DNA of 64,000 nt, taken from assembly GCA_023213315.1 (NCBI GenBank), contig JAKCPI010006305.1, forward strand, positions 1-64,000. The letters run 5' to 3'. The stretch is from Euborellia annulipes (lineage: Eukaryota > Arthropoda > Insecta > Dermaptera > Anisolabididae). Positions within the stretch are counted from its first letter, which is position 1, and the number at the start of each line of letters is the position of its first letter. The notes under the pieces are model-generated. The model was not told where the DNA came from and did no database searches. It saw only the letters and a list, made by a program, of their open reading frames with translations. This document shows positions 22,233 to 33,466 of the stretch, one piece after another. The translations under genes and the position numbers were made by a program.

Positions 22233-24393
22233 ATTTGCATTTCAAAGCATTTCTCTAACACCAAGCATATAAATTATTTCTAATTTGCAATTTTATGATT
22301 TTTTTTTTAAAGTTCGGACTCGCAAAATTTTAGTATTTGTCGCTCTACTTCTTTATTTTGCATCCAATATATTATATAACACTCTCCATGAATAAAGTCC
22401 AGCTCTTCATATTTGAGTTGAGTCTGTCTTTTCGCTTGAAAGCACCTCGGGTAAACAAACCCTAAAATCCGTTAAGGCGAAAATCTATTTATAGTACTTG
22501 CTTTATTTTTTTTTTAAATTCTAATTACATATGATTCTTTATTACACGCAAACGTAGCATATGTAATCGGTGTTTAATAACGAACTTTTATCTCTAATTA
22601 AATTTCCATTTTGCTTAATGCATTTTTTTTGTTTTTGTTTTGTAAGGCGATTAATTTCATTTATGATTTTTCAAAAATTACTTTTCGAAAACTTGATGAT
22701 GAAACTCTGAGTAAAGATCAAATTATGAGATGAATGAGATCTAACAGGGCTTTAAATTTGAAATTTACTAGATTAATTCTATATAAACAAAAACATTCGA
22801 TTATATTTAATCTCCGCCCTAAAGTCAAAAAAAGATAAGCTTTTTATCTTATTTATTTTGTTTTTTAATTCATTTTTCCTAGTTACAAAAAACTTTAATG
22901 TCAATAGTATTGTTATTAATTTAGGAAATGAGGGGGGAGGCGATGTCGTGTCCCTGGTATCGAAATTTTGTTAAAGTAATAATATGTTCGTATTAAATAA
23001 AAACTCTTCACTATACAAAAATTTAGTAATTGTTATATTAGGATTACTCAAAGTCCATCTTCTGAGCCTTGGGAATTTTGATGCTGATGATTATCTCCAA
23101 ATTTTTCTCTTCTTTTGTTAAACTCTTCTTTGGCCTCTCCAATTCACCCTTAATTCAATCTGGAATTACTTCTATCTGAAGTAAACTTTTTTTAATTTTA
23201 ATTATTTGATTAAATCTTATCACTTTTTCAAATTATTAGAAATTTAATATCTTTTTGAACTTGAGGAAAATTTTAATCTTTGGTTTCTTTTTCATCATTA
23301 TTAATTTTCTAATATATAGAATCTAATAAAACATGCTACACGTTATTCATTTGGCAATTTTTTACCTAAATTAACAGGGAACACAACCGCAAATACTGAC
23401 TGAAATTCCATAATCAGTTAATTCAAAGCTTTAAGCTGCGTTTATATGAAATATTTCGTGTACATTATGAAGCTCTTGTTAAATAAATAAATAAATTTAT
23501 TTTTCTTAATTGTTAATTAATATCGGATTTTTTTAAACGTAGCTTTTACCAAGTTAAACTTTATTGCTTAGAGATTAAAATTCTCTTATGTTTATTGATT
23601 ATAGCAACCTCTAACGTAGAATATTTTTAGATATTCATACCTATTTCTTTAGTTAATCAAAATAAATATATTCAAAAGATTAAGAGAATTTCATAATCTT
23701 ATTGGAAAAAAATTAATGTTTGAAACTAATTTTGTATATAGGTCGGGTTAATTAATTTCAAATTTGTTACTCTAAAAAATATCTCAACTAATATTACTAG
23801 ATACTTGGATTTGGATTATTTTTTTGAATTCCTTCTAATGTTAAGAAAGTTACTTTATTAAAAAGTTTTCACATTTTACTTAATAGAAGAGAAAATAACA
23901 GTTCAAAATCCACAAAGATAAATTCTTTTATTTATACTAAAATTTTCTCTGCCCTTGAACTTAACTCCTGAACTCTTGCAATGACTAATTTTTTATCATA
24001 GTTCCTTCAAAATTTATTCATTCATAAAATAGAAAAAATCATAACTTTTTTCTTTAGATTTTTTACCTGATGATTCAAATATCACCAATTGAATGATTCA
24101 CATAAATAATAAAAAAATTATGTTGTCATCTATGTTGTCATTATGCTTTATTTTCTCTAAAACCAAAGGGTGCGCTCTAAAACAAGTGCGTATGATGGGA
24201 ATTATATTAAGCCTCAGTTTGTTTGAGGTTAGTCTGTTCGACAAGCTATTATAAATTGTTCGATTGGATTTTCAAACATAAATCACCAAATCTGATCTTT
24301 TTAGATCACACTGTCAAAATATTAAAGCAATATATTCATATATGGCGTTGAAAGTATTAAAAAAAAATCAAATTTTGTAAAAAAATTTTTTTT
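22233..24393. other. 2.2-kb AT-rich low-copy stretch
   Basis: The longest part of the left half without a recognised repeat. AT-rich throughout with a few richer words (ACCTCGGGTAAACAAACCC near 22444). No frame, splice pair or structural RNA is recognised. Confidence 0.5.
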
Positions 24394-24459
24394 ATTTTCT
24401 CTTACCTATGTATATATGTAATACCTTACTTACCAAAGGACCAGTCACACCAGATTTTT
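24394..24459 (+). mobile_element. family A solo ends (A7)
   Basis: TTTTCTCTTACCTATG and a TATA tract are joined within about 25 nt to GACCAGTCACACCAGATTTT. The whole interior is missing, leaving a 66-bp derivative. Confidence 0.75.
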
Positions 24460-25140
24460 TTGCAAGTAAATATCACTTGCTTACATTATTTATTTATTTT
24501 TATTTTTTTCAAACATTCATCTCAATTTGGGGCTATTCTCTCTTTCTATAAAAGGATTTTTTATCTATTTTTGATAAAAAATAAAAAAATCACTCTTGTA
24601 ATTTTGTATTTTTTTCAATTTTTTTTCCTTTCATTTTAACGAGTTGGAATAAATGGGGAAATAAAAAATTACTTATTCTCTTTGCTAATAGAGTATCATT
24701 ATTAACTACAAAAAAATTTAGCAGATCCAATTATTCTATAGATTTTTTTTAATTTAGATTTAAAAATAGATATTTGAATCCCATTTATATTAATATCTTA
24801 GAATTCTTTTCCATTTTAAAAATTTTAACTTCTAAACAACAAATAAATATGAATAAATAGAGCGGGCGCTGGAGGTAGTTGAGTATGCAAAATCTGAGGA
24901 CCGAATTCTGACAATGGATTTGGGCTAGCTCCCAGAATAAGGATCCGGATCTTGCCGGGCCAATTTTTGGTCCAATTTTTTTTTTTACCCCCACCCCTCT
25001 TATTTCCATAGGAAATCAATGGAATACGTGCTAAGATGATGTGAAAACCTGCAATTATGGTCAAATTCGGGTACTTAAAACTTCAAAAATGAAGCAACTG
25101 AGTTGTCAGCAACTGAGGGGATCCTCTATAGTCCCCTGAG
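24460..25140. other. AT-rich stretch with a GC-richer patch
   Basis: AT-rich to about 24850, then a richer patch (GACAATGGATTTGGGCTAG, GGATCCGGATCTTGCCGGG). Two minus frames of 74-79 codons overlap it without family features. Confidence 0.35.
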
Positions 25141-25607
25141 AAGTACTATCTTGCCACCAGTTGTGGTGGTCCCCTCTAACCCTCTTTTCTCTCTCTCTGT
25201 TATAAATTTAAATATACGGCCTAAACACCACGCCAAATTGTATGGACCGGTATATTATGCTCATAATTTACTACCTGGTGCCTCAATCAATGAAAAATAC
25301 TATCTTGCCACCAGTTGTGGTGGTCCCCTCTAACCTCTTCACCTCTTTTCTCTCTGTTATAAATACACTAGGTAGTAGATTATGAGCATAATTGCCGGTC
25401 CCCACAATTTGGAGTGATGTTAAGGCCGTATATTTAAATTTATAACAGAGAGAGAGAAAAGAGGTGAAGGGGTTAGAGGGGACCACCGCAGCTGGCGGCA
25501 AGATAGTACTTTTCATTAATTGGAGCACCAGGTAGTAGAGTATGAACATAATTGCCGGGCCCCACAATTTGGCGTGGTGTTTAGGCCGTATATTTAAATT
25601 TATAATT
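25141..25607. repeat. palindromic cluster of one unit in alternating orientation
   Basis: A unit with ACTATCTTGCCACCAGTTG, GTGGTCCCCTCTAACC, TATACGGCCTAAACACCA and ATTTACTACCTGGTGC appears forward (25141-25280), again as a forward part (25300-25362), then reversed twice (to about 25520 and about 25607). The result is an imperfect fold-back cluster. Frames on both strands are by-products. Confidence 0.8.
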
Positions 25608-25788
25608 AAAGGTTGTGCACAGCACTATCCTCACGACAATGAAATTTTTTCAAAATACCTCCACATCATCTGTAGCGATTGAATCAACTGGTTTAATTTC
25701 TCCATTCAATTTTTTAAAATTTTTAATTTTCTATTTTAACCCAAAGTGTATAAATTTAATTTTTCTTTATAATAACTTTCTTATATTT

Positions 25789-25942
25789 TGGATACCAAAT
25801 GGCTTGAATAAGAATGCCTGGACCTCAAATATATATAATTAATAAATATGAGAATCGTTTAAGTCTTATATGACCAGAGTTGCCGAGAAGACTGTGTCTA
25901 AGTGTGTGTGAATGTGAAAAAAGTGTGAGTGTTAAAAAAAAA
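25789..25942 (+). mobile_element. SINE, 5'-truncated (tRNA head lost)
   Basis: Begins in the hairpin (GGATACCAAATGGCTTGAAT). Continues to CAGAGTTGCCGAGAAGACTG, a GTGTGTGAATG tract and an A9 tail. Same family as 8681-8963, opposite orientation. Confidence 0.75.
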
Positions 25943-27657
25943 CTTATATAAAAATATTCAAAAATTGATATATCTCTTGAAGCATACCCCGTTCCATTTA
26001 GGAACCTTAAACTTTGTTCGATATTAACGTTTTATCTCTTTTAAGAACTTTACTTGCTTTTGGCTTTATCACTTCTCTCTACAAAATATGAGCTAAGAAA
26101 ATTTTTTTATTTTAATATCAATAACCCACATAATTTCTGTCTCGTTTTTTTATATATTCTCTTATTGTACCATTATCTCTTGAACTTTTTATATTCCTGT
26201 TTTCCTTTTGCTCTTACTATTCATTTTATTATTTATCTTTTCTTAAAAGATCAATTCGTGTTTTGAACGTTGACTGCTTTTTATTTCAGTATAGAGATCG
26301 ACTCTTCTTCCTTATCAGTTCTTATCTTGACATTACACTTATTTATATAGCTGATAATCATTTGCGACATTTCCATCGTACTATTCGTGTTAACGAGTCT
26401 TCTCTCTCATTCCCTGCTGAAAAGGTGTTTTCTCGATAAATTGTTTAGCTTGTCTTTCTTTTTTATTTTATAAATCCCTTTTAATCTCTTAATTAATTTA
26501 ACCTGCTAAGGTATAATATTCCCAGCATCTTCCAAGTGACAAATAACAAACCAACATACAGGGTGAGGACTTGAATTTACCTAAGTAAATGTTTTAAATT
26601 TAGGCCATCAGTGAAAAAGTTATTAATTAGAAAATTCCAATCAACATTATCATCACTTCCAAATATCTTTTTTAATTTAAATATACAACGGTGTGGATTT
26701 CCAACTAGATGATTAAACAAACTCAAGGGATAAAGTGATAAATAAGAAAAAAGAATCCTCGAATTCCATTCTGGAGGACAAAAGAAACCAGGCCGTATTA
26801 TTTAATGTTAACATAAAAGGCATAACAAAAGAAAGAAAAGAAACAGCTCACGAAATCATTCATTCTTAATGTAATAAAACCTCGACAGGAGGGGAAATAA
26901 TTATTAACATATTAAACAATTATTATTATTAAGATGTTGACCTTACTTGTTAAAAGATAGGAATTCTGTGATAAACTTAATGACAAGGAAAAACATTTCA
27001 TAAATGGTATTTTTGTATTTATCAAATTACTTGCGCCCCGCCCCCATCTTTGAAATTATTAATTTTTTATCAAATATCCATTTTTCTCATAGTTTAAAAG
27101 ATAATACAATAGATAATATAATTTATATTTTAAAGGATCAAATTTATTATTTAATTGAATTAGTTCCAAATTCTTAACCCAAAATATTGAGCCAAGCTAA
27201 CATCACAAATCTTCGTTATGTGTTAATAACTATCATGCAGTGAAATTGCAAAACTTAGAATTAAACTTTATATCTCAATTATTCAAAATGAACATCTCAG
27301 AGGTTAATTTATTCATAAAATTTATATTAAAAATTAGAGGAACATAACGGAAGGATTAATAGCGATATTAAATTTTGTAAATTATTCTCTATTTGTTTGC
27401 AAATATGATAATGGATATCATAAAGTTTATATTTTATATAAAAATTAATGTTCTTAAAGAGAGGGCCTGCCAAGACTCATTCTTTCGGGATATATTCTAC
27501 CTAATTTGTTCTTTCTTCGAAGGCTCTATTGAAATCAGTCCATGCATAGTTTCATAATCATCGAATACTACAATGTTACATATGAAAAACATTATTGACA
27601 TTTTAATTTTTGTTTTGTTTTTCTTCAAAAGCTCATTCTTACTTTGCTCAGACCCAC
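25943..27657. other. 1.7-kb AT-rich low-copy stretch
   Basis: T-rich strand sequence with chance open frames. ACAGGGTGAGGAC near 26559 resembles a transposon end but has no partner nearby. No gene is supported. Confidence 0.45.
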
Positions 27658-28165
27658 TTGGGATGGAAAAGTCGACTCTGACTTTAGTCATGAATCGATC
27701 TTTTTCTAAAAATAATCGACTTATTAGAACGAGTTGAAACTCTTTCAAGTCGATTAGAATCGATTCTCACTGGACGACTTCGATTTTTTTCTTACAATAC
27801 TTAGTGTCCGATGTTAATATAGTTTGTAACGTTTTCATTGATTGACTTTCATCTTTCTTTTAAAACCTACACATAACCCACCAATCAACACGCTTTCTAA
27901 GATTGGTTAGTGAAGATAATCTATATATAATAATTGCGGAGTGTCCGTCTGTCCGTCCGTCCGTCCGTCTGTCACGCTCTGTTTGACCAACTTCCCGTTG
28001 GAATTTTGAAACGAAATTTTGCAGTCTTATAGAGGACGTTATGGAGAGTCCCGGAAAAATTAGTTTTTAAAAAGTCGACTTTTAGAAATGATTAATCGAT
28101 TCCGAGAATGGAAAAATATCAAGTCGATTCCAAAATCGACTTTTTGAGCGTCTTTTCCATCCCTA
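27658..28165. mobile_element. hAT element with 8-bp target duplication
   Basis: Left end TTGGGATGGAAAAG and right end CTTTTCCATCCCTA are inverses bar one base. Flanks are AGACCCAC (27650-27657) and AAACCCAC (28166-28173). The interior repeats GTCGATT/AATCGACTT motifs. A GTCCGTCTGTCC fragment is embedded. Confidence 0.75.
27935..28060 (+). repeat. GTCCGTCTGTCC-type repeat fragment
   Basis: A GTCC/GTCT run followed by CCCGTTGGAATTTTGAAACG and TTGCAGTCTTATAGAGG. The same order occurs at 35160-35275. Confidence 0.65.
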
Positions 28166-28173
28166 AAACCCAC

Positions 28174-28775
28174 CACTCCTTTTTACTTTCTCTTATTAAT
28201 TTTAAGTTTAGATTGCAATGAAGAAAAAAATTACAAACTTTTAATTTTTTTAATAATACGCTTCAATATTATTCTCTGATTATTGATTATCAAAATGATT
28301 AAAACACTAAATAAAAATGCCCACAATATTTATTTATTAATTTTATCCGTTTAGGCAAAAGCCGAAAATGGTTACAAAGAAACTTATTAATACATTTTAA
28401 AATTAATATAAACAAAGCAATATTAAGACATGAAAACAAAAGGAAAACGAAATTTATACCGTACAATAATAAACGTAAAATTAAAAGCAAATATTGTTCT
28501 TTCAAAAATAAACGCCTAAAAGATAGGCAACTAAAAGGAATTAAATCTAGATAATGGTTGCATAGCTTTTAGGCGGGGAATGACAAATCTTCAACGCCAC
28601 CTCTAGGCAAATCTCTAAAATTGCTCCCTTTCTAACTTTTATGACCATCATTAAAAACAATTTATTTAACATTATTATTTATTAATAAGTAAGTCCATTC
28701 ACCCAAAAGTGAGTTCAGACCCTAGAAAGTAAATTTAAATTATTATCTGTCACTAGATTTTTTTTGGCCTATTCT
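28174..28775. other. AT-rich stretch
   Basis: TTTTACTTTCTCTTATTA at 28180 may be a decayed family A end. Otherwise no recognised feature. Confidence 0.4.
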
Positions 28776-29117
28776 TTATTTATCTTTATATATCAATATC
28801 AGAGACCAATATTCTCCCAAGATAGTACTTCGCCTTTTCCTTCTTTTAAAATTAGAGTTCTCTAATCTTTTAGTAATTAGTTTTCCTAAAAAAAAAAAAA
28901 AGTTGGAAAAGGGATGATGGAAGGGCCAAGTTGAATTGGAAAGCGAACATGAGCCAAGTGACAATATGGATTGGGCAAGTAAGACGAGCAAAGCCATCAG
29001 GATGAAGGATCGGGATAACGCCCCCGGGGAGATGGATAGAAAAGGATCGAACTCCTGGACCATTCTGGATCTGTCGGGATAAATCGGGACTACGCTCGCT
29101 CGCTCGCTCTCGTTCAC
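28776..29117 (-). CDS. candidate small ORF with hydrophobic segment, unrecognised
   Basis: A 113-codon minus frame starts MNESERASVVPIYPDRSRMV. A hydrophobic run (FILMALLVLLAQSILSLG, about residues 38-55) is followed by a CSLSNSTW stretch. The run could be an internal signal or anchor. The second half (from about 28910 downwards) decays into poly-F and A/T-rich sequence, and TTTTTTTTTTTTTAG on that strand looks like an acceptor, so any coding part would end or be spliced there. (GCTC)n repeats upstream are CpG-rich. No family recognised; it may be a promoter-proximal block and not coding. Confidence 0.15.
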   Translation of the reverse strand: MNESERASVVPIYPDRSRMVQEFDPFLSISPGALSRSFILMALLVLLAQSILSLGSCSLSNSTWPFHHPFSNFFFFLGKLITKRLENSNFKRRKRRSTILGEYWSLILIYKDK

Positions 29118-29298
29118 TTATTTTAAAGTAGAAATATCTGTACAGGCATTTACACAACTACGCTAAAAAGGATTAAAATAATTTGGAAAATAAATTTCCG
29201 AAAAGCAATTTCATGTCGACAAGATGATTAATTAAGTCACAATAAGCTTGTCTGGGTTTACGCTTGTAAAAATGCACTGTTAAATAGAAAAGAATTGG

Positions 29299-29516
29299 TG
29301 TATTGTTACCATGGCAACCATTTCTTCTATCTTTTCTATGAAATACAAAAGTAAAGATTCATAAGATTTCAATGGCAAAATGAGAATATACATTTTAAAG
29401 AGCATATAAAAAATAATTGATTTTTGAATTTTAATCAAAATCGTTGGAGCAAATTTTGAGAAAACCGAAAAAAACTGAAAAAATACATCAGTAAATTTCT
29501 AGAACTTTTTGGAAAA
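29299..29516 (-). mobile_element. family A fragment, inverted (A8)
   Basis: Contains GTTACCATGGCAACCATTTC, TTTTCTATGAAATACAAAAG and AATATACATTTTAAAGAGCA. It breaks off at the SINE poly-T at 29517. Confidence 0.75.
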
Positions 29517-29637
29517 TTTTTTTTTTTTAGTATCCAAATGGCTTAATAAATAAAATCATCGGTCTGCCTGTGATCCGAACCCTCGACCCTTTGTATACAA
29601 GGCAGGCGCTCTACCAACTACGCCAAGCCCGAGGGCA
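29517..29637 (-). mobile_element. tRNA-derived SINE, tail deleted
   Basis: Minus-strand head GCTTGGCGTAGTTGGTAGAG and B-box GAGGGTTCGGATC are the most tRNA-like of the family. The sequence stops at the hairpin arm, followed by poly-A. Confidence 0.8.
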
Positions 29638-29837
29638 ATATTTAAGTTAAAGTGATTACATACCAAATGTCATTTTTCTTCATGAAAATTATTATTCATC
29701 TTTTCTCATGGCATGTTGAATTAGTAAATAAATATTTTTGATAATTCTTTTTTAATCTGTGGATGTAATCTCTTCTTTCTGAATTGGGTTTTAATGAGAT
29801 ACTATTCCTATTCACCAATATTTTGTTAAATTAAATT

Positions 29838-30055
29838 GACATTTGCAGCTTCTTCGTCGGCCAAAAAATTATAAAAACGTTGTTTTTATTTTAATCTTAG
29901 TTATTATTGGTCAACTGCCTTTTACAATTATCAGTTTCGATGCAAACATCATCATCAGGACCTACAATTTTAATAATACATTCAAATATTATCGTTATCG
30001 TTTTTGGCCGAACATCCGACCTCGACGAAGAAGCTGCAAATGCCAATTTAATTTG
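29838..30055. mobile_element. fold-back element
   Basis: Left GCAGCTTCTTCGTCGGCC and right GACGAAGAAGCTGC are inverse, extending to TTGACATTTGCAG / CTGCAAATGCCAA. The interior has TTTCGATGCAAACATCATCA, recalling the motif in the other fold-backs. Confidence 0.75.
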
Positions 30056-30590
30056 AATGAAAACTCGTCCGAATCTGCATAAGAATATTTTGTTATTTAT
30101 TCTGCTTCTTGATTATATCAATATTATTGAAATTACTTTCTTTTTAAAGAGATTAGTCAGGGTTGGAATAAATATGTATATAAGATTCTTTATTATATTT
30201 CTTTATCGCATTCATGTTAAGCAAGTTATTTAATTAAAACGCCTCTATGCCCTATACTTTCAGTATATTTTTTTATAAAGAAAACTTTTAACCGTGATTT
30301 CTCTGGGGATTTGTCTGTACAAGTACATAACTTGATTTTGTTTATATTCATTTAAATGTATTTTTCACTCTTATAATTCTGAACTCATTAGAGAGTATTA
30401 ACAGACTTAATTCCACTTTCAAAAGAAAGGTAAAACATTGAATAGACTTTTTTTTATTTTAATAAATGGTGTCCCATAAATAATCAAACAAAACCTAAAT
30501 AGTTTTTCGTTTTATATTTTATTTAATTTAAACATTTTAAATTAATCTATTGACAAAAAGTTTTTATGAAAGAAATAATATCTAAAAGGG
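30056..30590. other. AT-rich low-copy stretch
   Basis: No recognised gene or repeat. Confidence 0.5.
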
Positions 30591-30591
30591 G

Positions 30592-30800
30592 AAACACACG
30601 CCTACAGTCGTCCACACCAGGGACACACATGTATACAGTGGATACACACGCCCGCACCAGGGACACACATTTTTCTTCTGGTCGCTTTCGATCTACTGTG
30701 TGTGTCCTTGGTGAGGACGTGAACATATCCCTGTGTCTCTCTCAAGATTCACTATTTCAAGCCTGTTAGATAAGACCTGCTGCGGGCGTATGTATACCTC
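30592..30800. mobile_element. fold-back, relative of 45159-45373
   Basis: Shares ACACACGCCCGCACCAGG and ACACACATTTTTCTTCTGGT with the 45.2-kb element. The arms here have diverged. Ends near GCTGCGGGCGTATG. Confidence 0.65.
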
Positions 30801-30847
30801 GATTTTATATGTCCATCCTCAGTCCTTGTAGGCTTATAAACTAAAGA

Positions 30848-30957
30848 TTAGGCACAAAGTTGTCATTGCTGTTACGGAACAAATTTGTTCGCATGTATAT
30901 TTTTTTATATAAAAATACAAATTTGTGCCGCAACAGCAATGACAACTTTGTGCCTAA
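30848..30957. mobile_element. 110-bp hairpin MITE
   Basis: Arms TTAGGCACAAAGTTGTCATT and AATGACAACTTTGTGCCTAA are exact inverses. Symmetry continues through GCTGTTACGGAACAAATTTG with about two mismatches. The loop is AT-rich. Confidence 0.85.
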
Positions 30958-30969
30958 TGGGATTATAAG

Positions 30970-31360
30970 TAGGGCTCGGATTTATAGGCACTAAAAATCT
31001 TTAAAATAGGCAGGCAACTAAGCACTAAAAATTATTAAAATAGGCACTTAAAAAAATAGGCACTTAAAAGGCATTATTTAAGAAATAATATAAAAAATTT
31101 AAAAAATTGATGTCTTATTTTTGGAAACAAAGAAAAACAATTACCTCCTTTGCACATAGATGGCTGAATGAGGGCGGAAGGGGTGAAGCCCAACTGGGGC
31201 GCCGTTTTTCGTTCGACCTTTTTTTTTTTTTTTTAGTATTCGAATCTCGTTCGATTTTTTTTTTGTAATTTTTCTCCGGATTTGTGATATAAAATGAATT
31301 TCTTGTGAAATTTAAAAAAAAAAGCCGAAATTGGCTTAAAATAGCTTAAAATAAAAAAGA
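30970..31360. mobile_element. hAT-like left end and A-rich body
   Basis: TAGGGCTCGGATTTATAGGC resembles a hAT terminus. It is followed by repeated AATAGGCACTTAAAA units. No matching right end or target duplication was found, so it is probably truncated. Confidence 0.4.
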
Positions 31361-31478
31361 GTTCTAATATATTGGCGAAAACTAAATATATCTCGACACA
31401 AAAAAATCGGATGTGAAAAGCACAGAACACAACTTTCGATTACCGAAGGCCTGTGCGACCAGTCACACCAGATTTTTT
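31361..31478 (+). mobile_element. family A right end only (A9)
   Basis: AACTAAATATATCTCGACAC, then the terminal palindrome with part of its loop deleted, ending CAGTCACACCAGATTTTT. Confidence 0.8.
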
Positions 31479-31866
31479 TTTTGTCTTTTCCGCATTTCAG
31501 ATCTGCTCTAACTCATATTTTAAAAATATTATCCTAATTTTTGATTGATTTTCTTTTACTTTCTTATAATTATTTGTAGTAGTGGCTACTATATTCTTTT
31601 TGTAAATAATAATATAGGCTATATAACGATTCTATCTTTTCCTGGCCCAATTGAATCATTCTTTCTTTTAGTTCAATTGGATCCAAATCTGTTAATTCAT
31701 CCGAAAGTTATCGATGGCCAAAGTTTTTAGAGACCCCTGAGGCATAGATCTCCACCCCCACGCAAACACAGTAACTAAATGGAAAGCAATTTTTCTTGAC
31801 ATTTCGTAGAAATCTAAAGTGAAATATCACTAAATTTTTCACTCTTTCTCTTCTCTCTCTATATTT
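31479..31866. other. AT-rich stretch
   Basis: AT-rich, with TC-rich sequence just before the next family A copy. No gene recognised. Confidence 0.4.
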
Positions 31867-33132
31867 TTACTTTCTCTTAGCATATATGAAATATATAGAG
31901 AGAGAAAGTATTGCGATCATGTCAAAAATTCGATGTCGAGATTTTGATGGATATACATGTTTTGAGGTCCCCTGAGTCCAAAAAAGTGGGTCCCGCAAAT
32001 TGGTCTGTGTGTATGTATGTGTGTGTGTGTGTATGTATGTATGTGTGGACAGATTTTTAGCATGAAGGAATTGAGCTACCGGATTGAAATTTTATATTTA
32101 ACTTAGGTACCTTCCCACACGCTCAAAATAAGCTTTTGAACAAAATCGGCCAAAAAGTACTAGTACTTTACTGATGTACTTTTCAGTTTTTTTCGATTTT
32201 CTCAAAATTCCCTCCAAGGATTTTTTTTAAAATTCAAAAATCAATTATTTTTTAGATGCTCTTTAAAATGTATATTCTCATTTTGCCGTTGAAACCTTCT
32301 GGAGACCACTTTACTCTTGTTCTTTTAGCATGAAGGAATTGAGCTACCGGATTGAAATTTTATATTTAACTTAGGTACCTTCCCACACGCTCAAAATAAG
32401 CTTTTGAACAAAATCGGCCAAAAAGTACTAGTACTTTACTGATGTACTTTTTCAGTTTTTTTCGATTTTCTCAAAATTCCCTCCAAGGATTTTTTTAAAA
32501 TTCAAAAATCAATTATTTTTAGATGCTCTTTAAAATGTATATTCTCATTTTGCCGTTGAAATCTTCTGGAGACCACTTTACTCTTGTTCTTCATAGGAAA
32601 GATAGAAATGGTTGCCATGGTAACGGAATTTAAATCTTTTTCTTTTTATTAGATTAAAAATCAATTATTATTTAAATTCCCATTTATTTGTGTCTTTAAT
32701 TGCTTAGGAGAAAACATATATATATCTCTCTCTCTCACTTGCAAACATTATCGCCTGTCTCTCCGCCTTCTCTTATAGGCCTAATGTTAATTTCCTATAG
32801 GGATTTGTATGTTAATTTCGATTCAAAAGGGGTCCCCTTTGAAACTTTTAGGCATTTAAAATTTTTTTTTCCAATTCTTATCAAATTTTGTATTTATTTA
32901 CGATTCTCTATTGTGTATAAAATGTCCAAATATGAGATTAAAATTTTTAAAAATAACCATAGTTTATTTCAAGCAGTCAACATTTAAAATCCAAGTTTGA
33001 AACTAAGGTGCTATCGGAAACTAAATATATCTCGACACAAAAAATCTGGTGTGACCAGCACAGTGCGCAACTTTCTCTTACTGAAGGGTAAGAGAAAGTT
33101 GTGTGCTATGCGCCAGTCACACCAGATTTTTA
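31867..33132 (+). mobile_element. family A, long form with internal tandem duplication (A10)
   Basis: Both ends are present: TACTTTCTCTTAGC hairpin to GCCAGTCACACCAGATTTTT. A 268-bp segment is duplicated in tandem (32055-32322, 32323-32590), differing by one substitution and homopolymer lengths. Beyond it lies an extra block (about 32640-33000) with GGGATTTGTATGTTAATTTC and CATAGTTTATTTCAAGCAGT, shared with the 51982-52807 copy, so a long subfamily exists. Confidence 0.85.
32055..32590. repeat. 268-bp tandem duplication
   Basis: Two adjacent copies begin with TTTTAGCATGAAGGAATTG and run to CCACTTTACTCTTGTTC. They are almost identical, so the event is recent or is an assembly artefact. Confidence 0.9.
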
Positions 33133-33417
33133 TTTTCTCTTATTATCTCAGATTCATCGTATTGTTTGTATTTCACTTATATTTTTCCGATAAGTTATCT
33201 CACACGTGAACCTGAGATTAATATTTCCTATAATTCTACTTTCCTATAATATTATCTATATTGTGTATTTATTAAATAATTATAATTGAGGAACAAGAGC
33301 GGATCCAGAGGAGTTTCTCAGGAGCAAAGTTTATTTATTCATTAAAAAATTAAATGTTAATATCAGGAATTGCTATACAAAACTCTTGTTATCCAAATCT
33401 CATCCTTCAGGGGTTGG

Positions 33418-33453
33418 TAGAATGTAGGCAACCGAAATGACTACATTCTAGTT
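33418..33453. repeat. short inverted repeat
   Basis: TAGAATGTAG and CTACATTCTA face each other across about 13 nt, just beyond the LINE tail. Confidence 0.6.
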
Positions 33454-33466
33454 ATTTGTGATGAAT

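Noticed and set aside
26290..26424. 135-nt open segment after TTTTTATTTCAG and before AAAAG|GTGTTT, looking like a phase-0 exon.
   Set aside because: The same frame stays open far upstream of the acceptor because the strand is T-rich; residues are mostly F, L, S and Y with no family resemblance, and the donor is weak.
29571..29637. Possible tRNA gene with good A- and B-boxes on the minus strand.
   Set aside because: The same head recurs at 8890-8963 and 13790-13865 joined to a conserved SINE hairpin; it is retroposed and not a stand-alone tRNA.
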